NCBI RefSeq assembly: GCF_040438645.1
Contig: NZ_CP159253.1
Location: 3,968,001-4,032,000 of the forward strand
Origin: Mesorhizobium sp. WSM2240
Lineage (GTDB): Bacteria; Pseudomonadota; Alphaproteobacteria; Rhizobiales; Rhizobiaceae
Direction of reading: 5' to 3'
DNA: 64,000 nt
The position numbers were made by a program, and so were the translations under genes. Every line of letters starts with the position of its first letter. Position 1 is the first letter of the stretch. The notes below the pieces were generated by a model that saw only the letters and a program-made list of their open reading frames with translations, was not told the origin of the DNA and searched no databases. Shown in pieces: positions 34,204-44,912 of this stretch.

Positions 34204-34875
34204 CTAACGGACGGCCGTTGCGGCGGGGGCGTTTCCGGATTCAACCCCCGGCGGGCCGGTATAGCCAATCGCATTCGGCCCGCCATTCATCTCTCGAAGC
34301 TTTGTGATGAAATCTCGGGGCATGAGCCAGATGCCGGGCGTCTTGTAGCCCATGGAATTTGCAATGTCGGCCACGAAGGCGTTGCAATTGTAGAGCGACG
34401 CGTGCCAGAGCGGCGAACTGGCCTGCAGCTTGCGTATGTATGCCACGACCTTCCTGTATTCGGGTTCGCTAAGCGGAACCGTCCAGCTTGCCGACCGGTA
34501 AGCGATTTCCAGATCGCCGTCGGTCCATCCGGTCGAGGCCGGCACGGGCGCCAGATGGCCGAGCATATAAATATTGGGATCGTCGGATTTCGGAGCGAGC
34601 CCGGCGACCTGGGGATTGATCATCCTTCCCGATTTGTCCATGCGCCCGAAAATCACAAAGGAGTGCCCGTACGTATAGGCGTAGCGGGAGCGGAACTCGA
34701 TGAAGTACTGGCCTGCGGCTGAGTTCACCGTGCGCGTCGGCGTCCCGGCGGTCGCCAGGGTCCGTTCATCAGACGTGTAATTCAGCTGAGGTTTTTCCGG
34801 CGATTGCGATTGGCACGATGCCGCTGCGAGCGCGAGCAGGGCCACAGATATTAAACGGCCACTTACAAGCGTCAT
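34204..34875 (-). CDS. Lipoprotein with NlpC/P60-like (circularly permuted) features
   Basis: 223 aa. The lipoprotein signal ends LAAASC (Cys21). The mature part has a His in AYTYGHSFVIFGR and, about 75 residues later, a Cys in LYNCNAFVADIANSMG followed by GY. His before Cys with GHSxxxFG and YNCNxFVxDIA resembles the permuted papain-like hydrolases (YaeF/LRAT group). No catalytic claim beyond this pattern. Family otherwise unrecognised. Confidence 0.65.
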   Translation of the reverse strand: MTLVSGRLISVALLALAAASCQSQSPEKPQLNYTSDERTLATAGTPTRTVNSAAGQYFIEFRSRYAYTYGHSFVIFGRMDKSGRMINPQVAGLAPKSDDPNIYMLGHLAPVPASTGWTDGDLEIAYRSASWTVPLSEPEYRKVVAYIRKLQASSPLWHASLYNCNAFVADIANSMGYKTPGIWLMPRDFITKLREMNGGPNAIGYTGPPGVESGNAPAATAVR

Positions 34876-35021
34876 CTCATTCCCGAACTCCGAGGAGCGC
34901 AGAGCGAAAGCGGGTCATTATGCCCGCCACTGCTGACCTCACGACCGAGACGTGCCCGGTCAGAATTGCTGTTGATGGGGAAAGGACCAAGCGGCCCTTT
35001 CCCCAACCGGCCTAAGCCGGT

Positions 35022-35168
35022 TTACTTGTACACGGGCGCCGGTGCCGGCTCTTCGACGACGACGGGCGGCGGAGCTTTCCCCTTCCCTTTGCCGATGTCC
35101 ATCGTTCCACAGCCGCTCAGGCTGGCGACGGCAAGGATGGAAATCGCTGTCACTAGAAGTCTGCTCAT
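35022..35168 (-). CDS. Small lipoprotein
   Basis: 48 aa. Signal MSRLLVTAISILAVASLSGC with lipobox LSGC (Cys20). The mature part is GTMDIGKGKGKAPPPVVVEE..., a Lys/Gly then Pro/Val-rich tail of about 28 residues, unstructured. AAAGGA precedes the ATG at 35168. Small rhizobial lipoproteins of this kind are common; function unknown. Confidence 0.7.
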   Translation of the reverse strand: MSRLLVTAISILAVASLSGCGTMDIGKGKGKAPPPVVVEEPAPAPVYK

Positions 35169-35359
35169 TAAATTGGTCCTTTCCCCGGAGGCGGAATAGG
35201 TAGTCTCAGGCAAATACCACGAATAGTGGTTCGTAAAGGTTAGTCGCGAACCAGCCCCAAGCCTAGTGCAGGAAAGACACAGTTAGGGCTAGTTGCCAGT
35301 ATGCCTAACGGAAATGTTACGGGCCGGTTCCATCACGGAATGTAGCATAGCTGTAATAT

Positions 35360-35959
35360 TCAGATGACCAGCACCGTGGTTCCTACCGGGGTGCGCTCGT
35401 AGAGATCGATAATATCGTCATTCGTTAAGCGGATGCACCCGCTCGACACCGATGTACCGATCGACCAGGGCTCGTTCGTGCCATGTATCCGGAACATGGT
35501 GTCCCGCCCGCCGCGGTAGAGATAAAGGGCGCGCGCGCCGAGCGGGTTGTTTGGTCCGCCGGGCACTCCGCCCGCATACTGCACCAGGCGCGGTTTGCGC
35601 CGCATCATGTTGGCGGTAGGCGTCCAGGAAGGCCAGACCGCTTTATGGCCGATCCTCGCCTGGCCCTTGAGCGTGAGGCCCTGCTCGCCGACGCCGACGC
35701 CGTAGCGCGTCGCCCAGCCGCCGTCCTCAATGGAATAGAGATAGTATTCCGATGTATTGACGACGATCGTTCCAGGCGCCTCGCCTCCGTCGTACCGCAC
35801 CCGCTGCCGCCGATAGCGGGGATCCACCCGGTAGGTGTCCGCTGAAAGCGCAATCGGGACCGGCTGCACCACATCCTGTATCGTCGACATGCATCCGGAG
35901 GTCATCAGCGCCAGGCCGCCTACGATCAGCCCTCGGCGCGTAATCTTTTCATTTTTCAT
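35360..35959 (-). CDS. L,D-transpeptidase lipoprotein (YkuD domain)
   Basis: 199 aa from the ATG at 35959. Tat-like RR then a lipobox (MTSGC, Cys23). The YkuD catalytic motif is complete: His159 in RIHGTNEPWSIG and Cys175 in SSGCIRLTNDDI. It forms 3-3 cross-links in peptidoglycan, or attaches outer-membrane proteins to it, in the periplasm. Length is typical of the single-domain ErfK/YbiS/YcfS/YnhG group. A longer open frame upstream lacks a signal and is not used. Confidence 0.9.
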   Translation of the reverse strand: MKNEKITRRGLIVGGLALMTSGCMSTIQDVVQPVPIALSADTYRVDPRYRRQRVRYDGGEAPGTIVVNTSEYYLYSIEDGGWATRYGVGVGEQGLTLKGQARIGHKAVWPSWTPTANMMRRKPRLVQYAGGVPGGPNNPLGARALYLYRGGRDTMFRIHGTNEPWSIGTSVSSGCIRLTNDDIIDLYERTPVGTTVLVI

Positions 35960-36198
35960 TTTTGCCTGCTTGGTAATCGGCCGTATCAGGGTCTCCTCAT
36001 AACCTTGAAAACCTGCCGGGCCAAGCCTCGCAGCCGCCCGGACGCGCTTTCCTCCGCCTCCTGTGTCGGTGATGCATCGGCGTCGCATTTGGCTGGTCCC
36101 GCCTTCCTGACACCCTTCTGTCAGCATGTGATTCGTTCCGGAGCCTTTGCCCGCGCGTCACCCTTTCCATTTCCGGCGATTCTTCCCATATTCGCCGC

Positions 36199-39357
<3,159 letters not shown>

Positions 39358-39364
39358 CGCCCCT

Positions 39365-39446
39365 TACCTCTCCCCTTGCGGGAGAGGATAGTTCGCCCCG
39401 CGAGGCGAAGCCGAGCGGTTCGGCGAACTTGGTGAGGGGTGATGAC
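39365..39446 (+). repeat. Intergenic copy of the same repeat after uvrB
   Basis: ACCTCTCCCCTTGCGGGAGA ... CCCCGCGAGGCGAAG ..., then the 30 bp at 39412-39441 identical to 39173-39202. It starts a few bases after the uvrB stop codon, so the element is found both inside and just outside the gene. Confidence 0.75.
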
Positions 39447-39458
39447 CCTCACGCCATC

Positions 39459-39677
39459 ATGCCTGGCGATCCCATCTACCCGCACTACGCGCCGCTCTGG
39501 CCGGAGGCGCTGCTGACCCGCGCCGTCGACATCGCCCAGGGCATAGCCTTCGCCGATCAGTGCAGCGAGGCCCGCAAGAAAGTTATCCGCGACACAATCG
39601 CAAAGTTCGACCCGCCCATGCCTGTAGTCGTCGGCCGGAAGAAGCGCCGCCGGCCGAAAGCTGAGACGCTGCGATGA
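39459..39677 (+). CDS. Small protein of unknown function
   Basis: 72 aa from the ATG at 39459 (MPGDPIYPHYAPLWPEALL). Upstream codons in this frame lie in the repeat and are not counted. Predicted helix LLTRAVDIAQGIAFADQCSE and a very basic C-terminus (VVGRKKRRRPKAETLR). No family recognised. The gene may be read from the uvrB promoter. Confidence 0.5.
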   Translation: MPGDPIYPHYAPLWPEALLTRAVDIAQGIAFADQCSEARKKVIRDTIAKFDPPMPVVVGRKKRRRPKAETLR

Positions 39678-39690
39678 ACTGCGCCGGGGT

Positions 39691-39715
39691 TTCCCTCTCC
39701 CTCGAGGGGAGGGAA
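39691..39715. terminator. Hairpin between convergent genes
   Basis: TTCCCTCTCC-CTCGA-GGGGAGGGAA, nine of ten pairs. It sits between the small ORF (plus) and the Kazal lipoprotein gene (minus). The same stem type as the uvrB repeats; it may serve as a bidirectional terminator. Confidence 0.5.
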
Positions 39716-39732
39716 AGGCCGCGCCAGGCCTC

Positions 39733-40275
39733 TCAGCAGGGGCCGTTCGGGTTGACGATCCTATAATCCGCCGCCAGCGCCTCGCAGGAATTGCCGAAGG
39801 TCCGGACATTGCCGCGCCCGATCGCGCAGACCGGCCGGTATTCGCGGGTGCAGAAGCGCGGCTCCTCGCCGCCTCCGCCGCCGCCGCGGCATTCGCCCTC
39901 GCTGATGATGCGGTAGCCGGCCCGGTCGGCGAGGCAGGAGTTGGAGAAGGTTCGCCGCTCCGATCCACGCCGTCCGCACACCGGGTCGTACTCACGGGTG
40001 CAGAAGTCCGGTTGCGGGCGCGGGTCGCGCCGGCACTGGCCGCGGTCGATGACGCGGTAGCCGGCCCGGTCGGCCAGGCACGCATTGGAGAAGGTCTGCC
40101 GGTCCTGTCCGCGCCGCCCGCAAACCGGGTCGTACTCGCGGGTGCAGAAATCCGGTCCGGGCGGCAGTGGGCGTGGTCCGGGCCCCGGCTCGTCGACCAC
40201 CACCGTACAGGCGGCGGCCACCGCCATGACGAACGCCAGCAATGCGCCGCGCCAAAAGACTGCTCTGGAAATCAT
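39733..40275 (-). CDS. Lipoprotein with three Kazal-like protease-inhibitor domains
   Basis: 180 aa. Signal with lipobox AAAC (Cys23). Then three repeats of about 45 residues: FCTREYDPVCGRRG ... TFSNACLADRAGYRVI..GQC; a second, nearly identical; and a diverged third (FCTREYRPVCAIGRG ... GNSCEALAADYRIV). Each has the Kazal core C-x-R-E-Y-x-P-V-C but only four of the six classical Cys. The presumed P1 residue (two after the first Cys) is Arg in all three, which suggests trypsin-like targets. GGAGGAGAGC before the ATG at 40275. Envelope-anchored protease inhibitor is inference. Confidence 0.85.
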   Translation of the reverse strand: MISRAVFWRGALLAFVMAVAAACTVVVDEPGPGPRPLPPGPDFCTREYDPVCGRRGQDRQTFSNACLADRAGYRVIDRGQCRRDPRPQPDFCTREYDPVCGRRGSERRTFSNSCLADRAGYRIISEGECRGGGGGGEEPRFCTREYRPVCAIGRGNVRTFGNSCEALAADYRIVNPNGPC

Positions 40276-40646
40276 CGATCGCTCTCCTCCGGCCCGTCCG
40301 CCGCTCGACGCCGATCCTTCCGATTCCACGGACAAATGCAATCCCTGCCCGCTTCAGCAGTTGTTTCAATTCGGAAACCATCGCATGCAACGCAAACGGG
40401 CCGCCATCTTGCCTCGAATGTATTTCCGTGCGATAAATTTCGTGTTCGGGCATTTGCTGACCCGGAGACTGGAACGTTTTGGACGAAACCTTTCCCCGAC
40501 ACTGTGAATATCTGACGACCCCTTCTTTTGGCGGGGGGTTCGACGTTGCGCGAATGCACGACCGCCAAGCACTGAGAGGAGCCTGCCACCGGGGCGCGGC
40601 GGTACGGCAGGAAACAGACCAACGAAACGGGTGAAGGAGTTCTCCC
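40276..40646. other. Divergent intergenic region with csp leader
   Basis: It holds the promoter of the Kazal gene and, on the plus strand, a conserved 40-bp block (40435-40474, TTCGGGCATTTGC ... CCCGGAGACTGGAA) followed by a 172-nt leader to the csp ATG. The block recurs upstream of the second csp gene. No gene is present. Confidence 0.55.
40435..40474 (+). promoter_or_regulatory. Shared csp upstream element, copy 1
   Basis: 40-bp block, 34 of 40 positions identical to 40991-41030. It ends 172 nt before the csp start codon. Candidate promoter or the 5' part of a regulatory leader. Confidence 0.5.
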
Positions 40647-40859
40647 ATGTCCCAGAGCGGAACCGTTAAATTCTTCAACGCCACCAAAGGCTTCGGCTTC
40701 ATCACGCCCGATGGCGGCGCCAAGGACGTGTTCGTCCACATCTCGGCGATCGAGGCTTCCGGCCTGCGCACGCTGATCGACGGCCAGAAGGTCACCTTCG
40801 ACGTCGAGCCCGACCGCATGGGCAAGGGCCCCAAGGCGGTCAATCTCAGCGCAGCGTAA
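40647..40859 (+). CDS. Cold-shock protein, CspA family
   Basis: 70 aa single cold-shock domain: [19 protein letters not shown] with RNP1 (KGFGFI) and RNP2 (DVFVHIS). It binds single-stranded nucleic acid and acts as an RNA chaperone. AAGGAG precedes the ATG at 40647. Paralogue of the next gene, about 77% similar over its length. A terminator follows (40885). Confidence 0.93.
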   Translation: MSQSGTVKFFNATKGFGFITPDGGAKDVFVHISAIEASGLRTLIDGQKVTFDVEPDRMGKGPKAVNLSAA

Positions 40860-40884
40860 GCCGCCCCAGACGAATTTTGAAAAG

Positions 40885-40911
40885 GCGCGGCAGCCGGTCT
40901 GCCGCGCTTTT
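40885..40911 (+). terminator. Rho-independent terminator after the first csp
   Basis: GCGCGGCA-GCCGGTC-TGCCGCGC followed by TTTTT. Confidence 0.85.
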
Positions 40912-40990
40912 TCGCATGTCCGGCGCGGCTGCGAAGTCGCTGTTTTCGCCCGCAAAAGATTTGCTTGCCCCTGTCCCGAAAATGAAGGAC

Positions 40991-41030
40991 AAATTCTGGC
41001 TTCGGGCATTTGCCGGCCCGGAGACTGGAA
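40991..41030 (+). promoter_or_regulatory. Shared csp upstream element, copy 2
   Basis: Copy of 40435-40474 at a similar distance (163 nt) from the second csp ATG. Between the two, sequence has diverged except for the ribosome-site region (GGAGTTC/GGGAGTTCCC). Confidence 0.5.
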
Positions 41031-41193
41031 TAGCCTGCCCGGGGTATGACAGCGAAGACTTCGGGTGGGTCGCGAAACGAGAGGGTTTCGGCAGAGCCCC
41101 GGCGCGACAAGTCTGTTTCTGCTCCTCCAGCAAACGTCCGGGACCGCGCGGATTTCGACCGCCGGACATGGACCACGCTTGGAGGGAGTTCCC

Positions 41194-41406
41194 ATGCCGC
41201 AGACCGGCACAGTAAAATTCTTCAATCATGCCAAAGGCTTCGGCTTCATCACGCCGGATGATGGCGCCAAGGACGTTTTCGTTCACATCTCGGCCGTCCA
41301 GGCGTCGGGCCTGCCCGGCCTCGAGGATGGCCAGAAGGTGACGTTCGAGACGGAACCGGACAAGCGCGGCAAGGGCCCGAAAGCGGTCAACCTGTCGATC
41401 GGCTGA
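41194..41406 (+). CDS. Cold-shock protein, CspA family
   Basis: 70 aa single cold-shock domain ([27 protein letters not shown]). GGAGGGAGTTCCC before the ATG at 41194. It arose by tandem duplication with the gene at 40647, including upstream regulatory DNA. The two differ mainly in the loop after HIS ([10 protein letters not shown] / [10 protein letters not shown]). Confidence 0.93.
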   Translation: MPQTGTVKFFNHAKGFGFITPDDGAKDVFVHISAVQASGLPGLEDGQKVTFETEPDKRGKGPKAVNLSIG

Positions 41407-41555
41407 CGCGCGCATTCCGAATTGCGCCGCATTTCCGCGAAATGCGGGTGCGGCGCGGCTGTCGGGTCGCGTTCAGCCTGCGTTCAGATGCCGGGGCGTA
41501 TTTCCGGTTTCAACGCCTGCCCACCGCATTCGGGACAGGTGCGAAGGAGACAGAC

Positions 41556-41996
41556 ATGAACCGCATCCTCAAGACCGCCATTCTCTCGGCCGCAGTCGCC
41601 GCCACCACTTTCGCCGCCATGCCTGCCGCCAATGCCGGCGATAACTGGCGCCGCCATCACCGCGATCATTCATCCGACGGCGACCTAGTCGCTGCCGGCA
41701 TCCTCGGCCTTGCCGTAGGCGCGCTCGCAGTCGGCGCCGCCAACGCCTCGCGGCCCGAATACCGCGTCTATGACGATTACGATTATCCGCGCGACCGCCG
41801 CTACTACCCGCGTGACCGCCGCTACTATCCGGTCCGGCGTGAACGCGTCTATGTCGACGAGGGCTATGCCGGCGCGCTGGAGCCCTGGACGCCGGAATGG
41901 TACCGCTACTGCGAAGACCGCTACCGCAGCTTCAACGCCCGCACCGGCACCTTTACCGGTTATGACGGCCGCAGGCATTTCTGCGTCGCCGGATAA
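41556..41996 (+). CDS. BA14K-family secreted protein
   Basis: 146 aa. Signal peptide (MNRILKTAILSAAVAATTFA ... NAG), a membrane-like Ala/Gly segment, tandem YYPRDRR repeats, and the BA14K-like C-terminal motif EPWTPEWYRYCEDRYRSFNA ... GYDGRRHFC. BA14K proteins are rhizobial/Brucella envelope proteins, reported to be lectin-like and immunoreactive in Brucella. AAGGAG before the ATG at 41556. Confidence 0.87.
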   Translation: MNRILKTAILSAAVAATTFAAMPAANAGDNWRRHHRDHSSDGDLVAAGILGLAVGALAVGAANASRPEYRVYDDYDYPRDRRYYPRDRRYYPVRRERVYVDEGYAGALEPWTPEWYRYCEDRYRSFNARTGTFTGYDGRRHFCVAG

Positions 41997-42014
41997 CCGC
42001 AGTTGAATACGGAC

Positions 42015-42051
42015 GAAAAAAAGCCGGACCGTTTGCGCGGTCCGGCCTTTG
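42015..42051. terminator. Bidirectional terminator
   Basis: AAAAAAAGCCGGACC-GTTTGCGC-GGTCCGGCCTTT: an 8-bp perfect GC stem with A-run on one side and T-run on the other, between the BA14K gene and the convergent MBL-fold hydrolase gene. Confidence 0.85.
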
Positions 42052-42696
42052 TCATGTTAGGAAAGGATTGCTCAGCCTTTCCTCGCCGAACCGCCCGCCT
42101 GGCCCGTGCCCACAAATAAAGCCGATATCGTCGCCGAGCGGCAGGAGCTTTTCCTTGATCGAGGCGATCAGGCTGGCCTGGTCGCCGCCTGGAAGATCGG
42201 TGCGGCCGATCGAACCACGAAACAGCACGTCGCCGACATGGGCGAATTTGGCCGCGCGGTTGTAGAAGACGACATGGCCGGGCGCGTGCCCGGGGCAATG
42301 CAGCACCTCGAAGACATGCCCATCGAAGGAAACTCGTTCGCCTTCGTCCAGGAAACGGTCAGGAATGCAGTTGCGCACGCCGCCGCCTGTCAGGCCGAAC
42401 CGCTTCGCCTGGTTTTCGATATTGTCGAGCAGCGGTTTGTCGGCCTCATGCGGCCCGATGATATCGACGCCTAGCGCTTCCTTCAGGTCCATCGCCCCGC
42501 CGGCATGGTCGATATGGCCGTGGGTCAGCCAGATCGCCGTGACGGTGATGTTGTTGTCGGCAAGCGCCGCGAGAATGCGGTCGACATCGCCGCCCGGATC
42601 GACCACGACGCCCTGCTTGCTGTCGGTGTCGAACAGGATCGTGCAGTTCTGCTCGAATGGCGTGACCGGAACGATGCCGGCATTCAACTGACCCAT
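42052..42696 (-). CDS. MBL-fold metallo-hydrolase (glyoxalase II-like)
   Basis: 214 aa from the ATG at 42696 (GAGAGGAAAGAC upstream). The metal motif THGHIDHAGG is intact, with further ligands in HCPGHAPGHVVF and HVGDVLFRGSIGRTDL, ending HGPGGRFGEERLSNPFL. This is the YcbL/GloB-like single-domain group that lacks the glutathione-binding C-terminal domain of true glyoxalase II. Likely thioester hydrolase with two metal ions. Confidence 0.9.
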   Translation of the reverse strand: MGQLNAGIVPVTPFEQNCTILFDTDSKQGVVVDPGGDVDRILAALADNNITVTAIWLTHGHIDHAGGAMDLKEALGVDIIGPHEADKPLLDNIENQAKRFGLTGGGVRNCIPDRFLDEGERVSFDGHVFEVLHCPGHAPGHVVFYNRAAKFAHVGDVLFRGSIGRTDLPGGDQASLIASIKEKLLPLGDDIGFICGHGPGGRFGEERLSNPFLT

Positions 42697-42771
42697 GTCT
42701 TTCCTCTCGCTGGCCCGCCTCCATTTAGGCGAGACACGCCGCCCCGTCCATGATATCCGCTGGTCAAACAA

Positions 42772-42799
42772 AAACGGGCGGCTTTTGGGCCGCCCGTTT
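42772..42799 (-). terminator. Rho-independent terminator after the glycine-rich small gene
   Basis: AAACGGGCGGC-loop-GCCGCCCGTTT, an 11-bp perfect stem. On the minus strand it is followed by TTGTTTG. It lies about 20 bp past the stop of the 42819 gene. Confidence 0.85.
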
Positions 42800-42818
42800 G
42801 CAATTTCTTTCCTGGCGC

Positions 42819-43103
42819 TCAGCGCTTGTTCATCGCGCCCATCACGGCGCCGACGATCGCCGTCAAAACGCCGCCGCCGACAAGCCCGCCGACCGCATCG
42901 CCCAACACACCAGTCAAGGCGCCGGACACGTTAGGATCGCTAAGGACGCTCGCGAGAATCTGTCCACCGCCAATACCGCCGACTACACCCGAAATCACCT
43001 TGGTCACTGTACTCATCGCCGCCTGCTTCAGCGCGGCTCCTGCTCCGAGCCCGCCAATGGCGCCGGTCACTGCCTGTACGATGATCGGAAGAAGCGCTTC
43101 CAT
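42819..43103 (-). CDS. Small glycine-zipper hydrophobic protein
   Basis: 94 aa with almost no charged residues: an N-terminal helix (MEALLPIIVQAVTGAIGGLG), then GVVGGIGGGQILASVL and VGGLVGGGVLTAIVGAVMGA with repeated GxxxG spacing, ending MNKR. Glycine-zipper membrane peptide. Function unknown; membrane or pore role is only inferred. Ribosome-site region GGAGGGAAACTAC. It has its own terminator. Confidence 0.7.
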   Translation of the reverse strand: MEALLPIIVQAVTGAIGGLGAGAALKQAAMSTVTKVISGVVGGIGGGQILASVLSDPNVSGALTGVLGDAVGGLVGGGVLTAIVGAVMGAMNKR

Positions 43104-43201
43104 GTAGTTTCCCTCCAACGATAACCGACCTCCGCGAGTCGGTGCGCTCATCAGAGACGGAATTATACGAAAGTCAAATGAGCTACCGCTGAAATGAAAC
43201 A

Positions 43202-43219
43202 GGCGGCCCGAAGACCGCC
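43202..43219 (-). terminator. Terminator after ilvE-like gene
   Basis: On the minus strand, GGCGG-TCTTCGGG-CCGCC followed by TGTTTCATTTC, about 25 bp beyond the stop codon. Confidence 0.65.
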
Positions 43220-43243
43220 CGTGGAAATAGCATGAACGCCGGC

Positions 43244-44137
43244 CTATTCCGCGGCAATAGCGTGCTTGGGCTGAACGGCCGCGGAATAGTCGTTCATCAG
43301 CGTCTTGGTGATCTCGCCCACCTCGAAGCGGTATGGTCCGATCTCCGAAACAGGCGTGACTTCGGCTGCCGTCCCCGTCAGGAAGCACTGCTCGAAGCCG
43401 TCCAGTTCTTCCGGCATGATGACGCGCTCCACCACTTCCAATCCGCGCGCCCGTGCCAGATCGATGACGGTCTTGCGCGTGATGCCGTTGAGGAAGCAAT
43501 CCGGATCCGGCGTATGGATCTTGCCGTCCTTGACAAAAAATATGTTCGCGCCGGTGGCTTCCGCGACATAGCCGCGCCAGTCGAACATCATGGCGTCGGC
43601 ATAGCCCTTGGCCTCGGCGGCATGCTTGGACAGTGTGCAGATCATGTAGAGCCCGGCGGCCTTGGCGCGCGACGGCGCGGTGCGCGGATCAGGCCGGCGG
43701 TATTCGGCTATATCGAGCCGGATCCCCTTGAGCTTCTGCGCCGGGTCGAAATAGCTTGGCCACTGCCAGATCGCTATGGCGCAGTTGATGCGGTTGTTCT
43801 GCGCCGAAACGCCCATCTGCTCGCTGCCGCGCCAGGCGATCGGCCGCACATAAGCGTCGCGAAAGCCCTGCTTCTTGAGCAGTTCCCGGCAAGCGTCGTC
43901 GATTTCGGCGACCGAATAGGGAATCCTGAAGCCGAGGATGCGCGCCGATTCGTGCAGGCGCTCGGTGTGCTCGGTCAGCTTGAAGATCTCGCCGCCATAG
44001 GCACGTTCGCCTTCAAATACGGCGCTGGCGTAGTGAAGGCCATGCGTCAGAACATGGATCTTGGCGTCCCCCCAGTTGACGAATTCGCCATTCATCCAGA
44101 TGAAGCCTTCGAGTTGATCGAAAGGAACGGATGCCAT
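43244..44137 (-). CDS. ilvE: Branched-chain amino-acid aminotransferase
   Basis: 297 aa class IV PLP aminotransferase. Lys159 (SRAKAAGLYM) aligns with the PLP Lys of E. coli IlvE, followed by the cofactor phosphate site GFEQCFLTGTAAEVTPV. It interconverts 2-oxo acids with Val/Leu/Ile at the last biosynthetic step. The start at 44137 gives a better distance from GGGAGG than the ATG three bases before. No leucine-responsive leader was seen. Confidence 0.9.
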   Translation of the reverse strand: MASVPFDQLEGFIWMNGEFVNWGDAKIHVLTHGLHYASAVFEGERAYGGEIFKLTEHTERLHESARILGFRIPYSVAEIDDACRELLKKQGFRDAYVRPIAWRGSEQMGVSAQNNRINCAIAIWQWPSYFDPAQKLKGIRLDIAEYRRPDPRTAPSRAKAAGLYMICTLSKHAAEAKGYADAMMFDWRGYVAEATGANIFFVKDGKIHTPDPDCFLNGITRKTVIDLARARGLEVVERVIMPEELDGFEQCFLTGTAAEVTPVSEIGPYRFEVGEITKTLMNDYSAAVQPKHAIAAE

Positions 44138-44333
44138 CATAACCTCCCGCGGGTCTTCGCCCGCACGTCGTTATCAATTTCGGCCGGCTTCGCAGCAACG
44201 GCCGCTGCCATGAAGAGTAGGCGTATATGAAAGCCAAGGCAAACTCAGGAAGTTCCAGGAAAAACCACGCTAGCTCGCCTTTTCGTTCGCAATCCGCCGA
44301 AAAGCTTGGCAAAAATTACCAACAGTGGAAAAA

Positions 44334-44354
44334 TATGTCAACATGGCTGACATA
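44334..44354. promoter_or_regulatory. Palindromic operator of the MarR gene
   Basis: TATGTCA-ACATGGC-TGACATA, 7-bp perfect arms with a 7-nt spacer. An upstream ATG (44343) lies within it, so the true start is probably the ATG at 44379. It may serve autoregulation by the MarR protein. Confidence 0.55.
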
Positions 44355-44378
44355 AATTTGAGAGTTCTTCGAAAACCC

Positions 44379-44912
44379 ATGGCAGACAGCACCGGCGCGA
44401 ACGCCAAACCCATCAGGACGGCCCTCTCCGGCGAGGACGGCATCGATCTCGCCATCATCGAGCTGTTCTTTTTCGCGTATCGCGACTTCACCTCCGATCC
44501 CGATCTGATTCTTGCAAAGTATGGTTTCGGACGGGCCCATCACCGCGTGCTCTACTTCGTCAACCGCAAGCCGGGCCTGACCGTCGCCGAACTGCTCGAC
44601 GTTCTGAAGATCACCAAGCAGAGCTTGGCGCGCGTGCTTAAGCAACTGATCGACAGCGGCCATGTCACACAGGTCCAGGGCCCGCGCGACCGGCGTCAGC
44701 GCGAATTATATCCCACCGCGCGAGGCAGGACGCTGGCGCTGGCGCTGGCCCGGCCACAGTCGCGCCGCATCCGTGCCGCATTGGAAAGCTCTACAACCAC
44801 CGAGCGCGAAGGAATCGAGCGATTTCTTAAGGCGATGGTAAACCCGGAATTGCGCGCCCAAATCGACAATTTGCCGGGCAACATGCCAGGGGAAGACCAT
44901 GGAAAGCAATGA
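44379..44912 (+). CDS. MarR-family regulator (PetP-like)
   Basis: 177 aa from the ATG at 44379 (MADSTGANAK); earlier ATG/GTG starts at 44325 and 44343 lie in the operator. Winged helix LTVAELLDVLKITKQSLARV with wing GPRDRRQRELYPT. Its last codons overlap the response-regulator gene by 14 bp. The same MarR-OmpR pairing exists as PetP-PetR in Rhodobacter. Translationally coupled signalling module. Confidence 0.85.
   Translation: MADSTGANAKPIRTALSGEDGIDLAIIELFFFAYRDFTSDPDLILAKYGFGRAHHRVLYFVNRKPGLTVAELLDVLKITKQSLARVLKQLIDSGHVTQVQGPRDRRQRELYPTARGRTLALALARPQSRRIRAALESSTTTEREGIERFLKAMVNPELRAQIDNLPGNMPGEDHGKQ

Noticed and set aside
39992..41176. 394-codon minus frame across the Kazal and csp region
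   Set aside because: It spans two real genes, a terminator and two leaders, and its sequence is repetitive because of the duplicated csp block.
42819..43499. Longer start for the glycine-zipper gene (226 codons to 43499)
   Set aside because: The upstream part overlaps ilvE antisense; the ATG at 43103 has a proper ribosome site.
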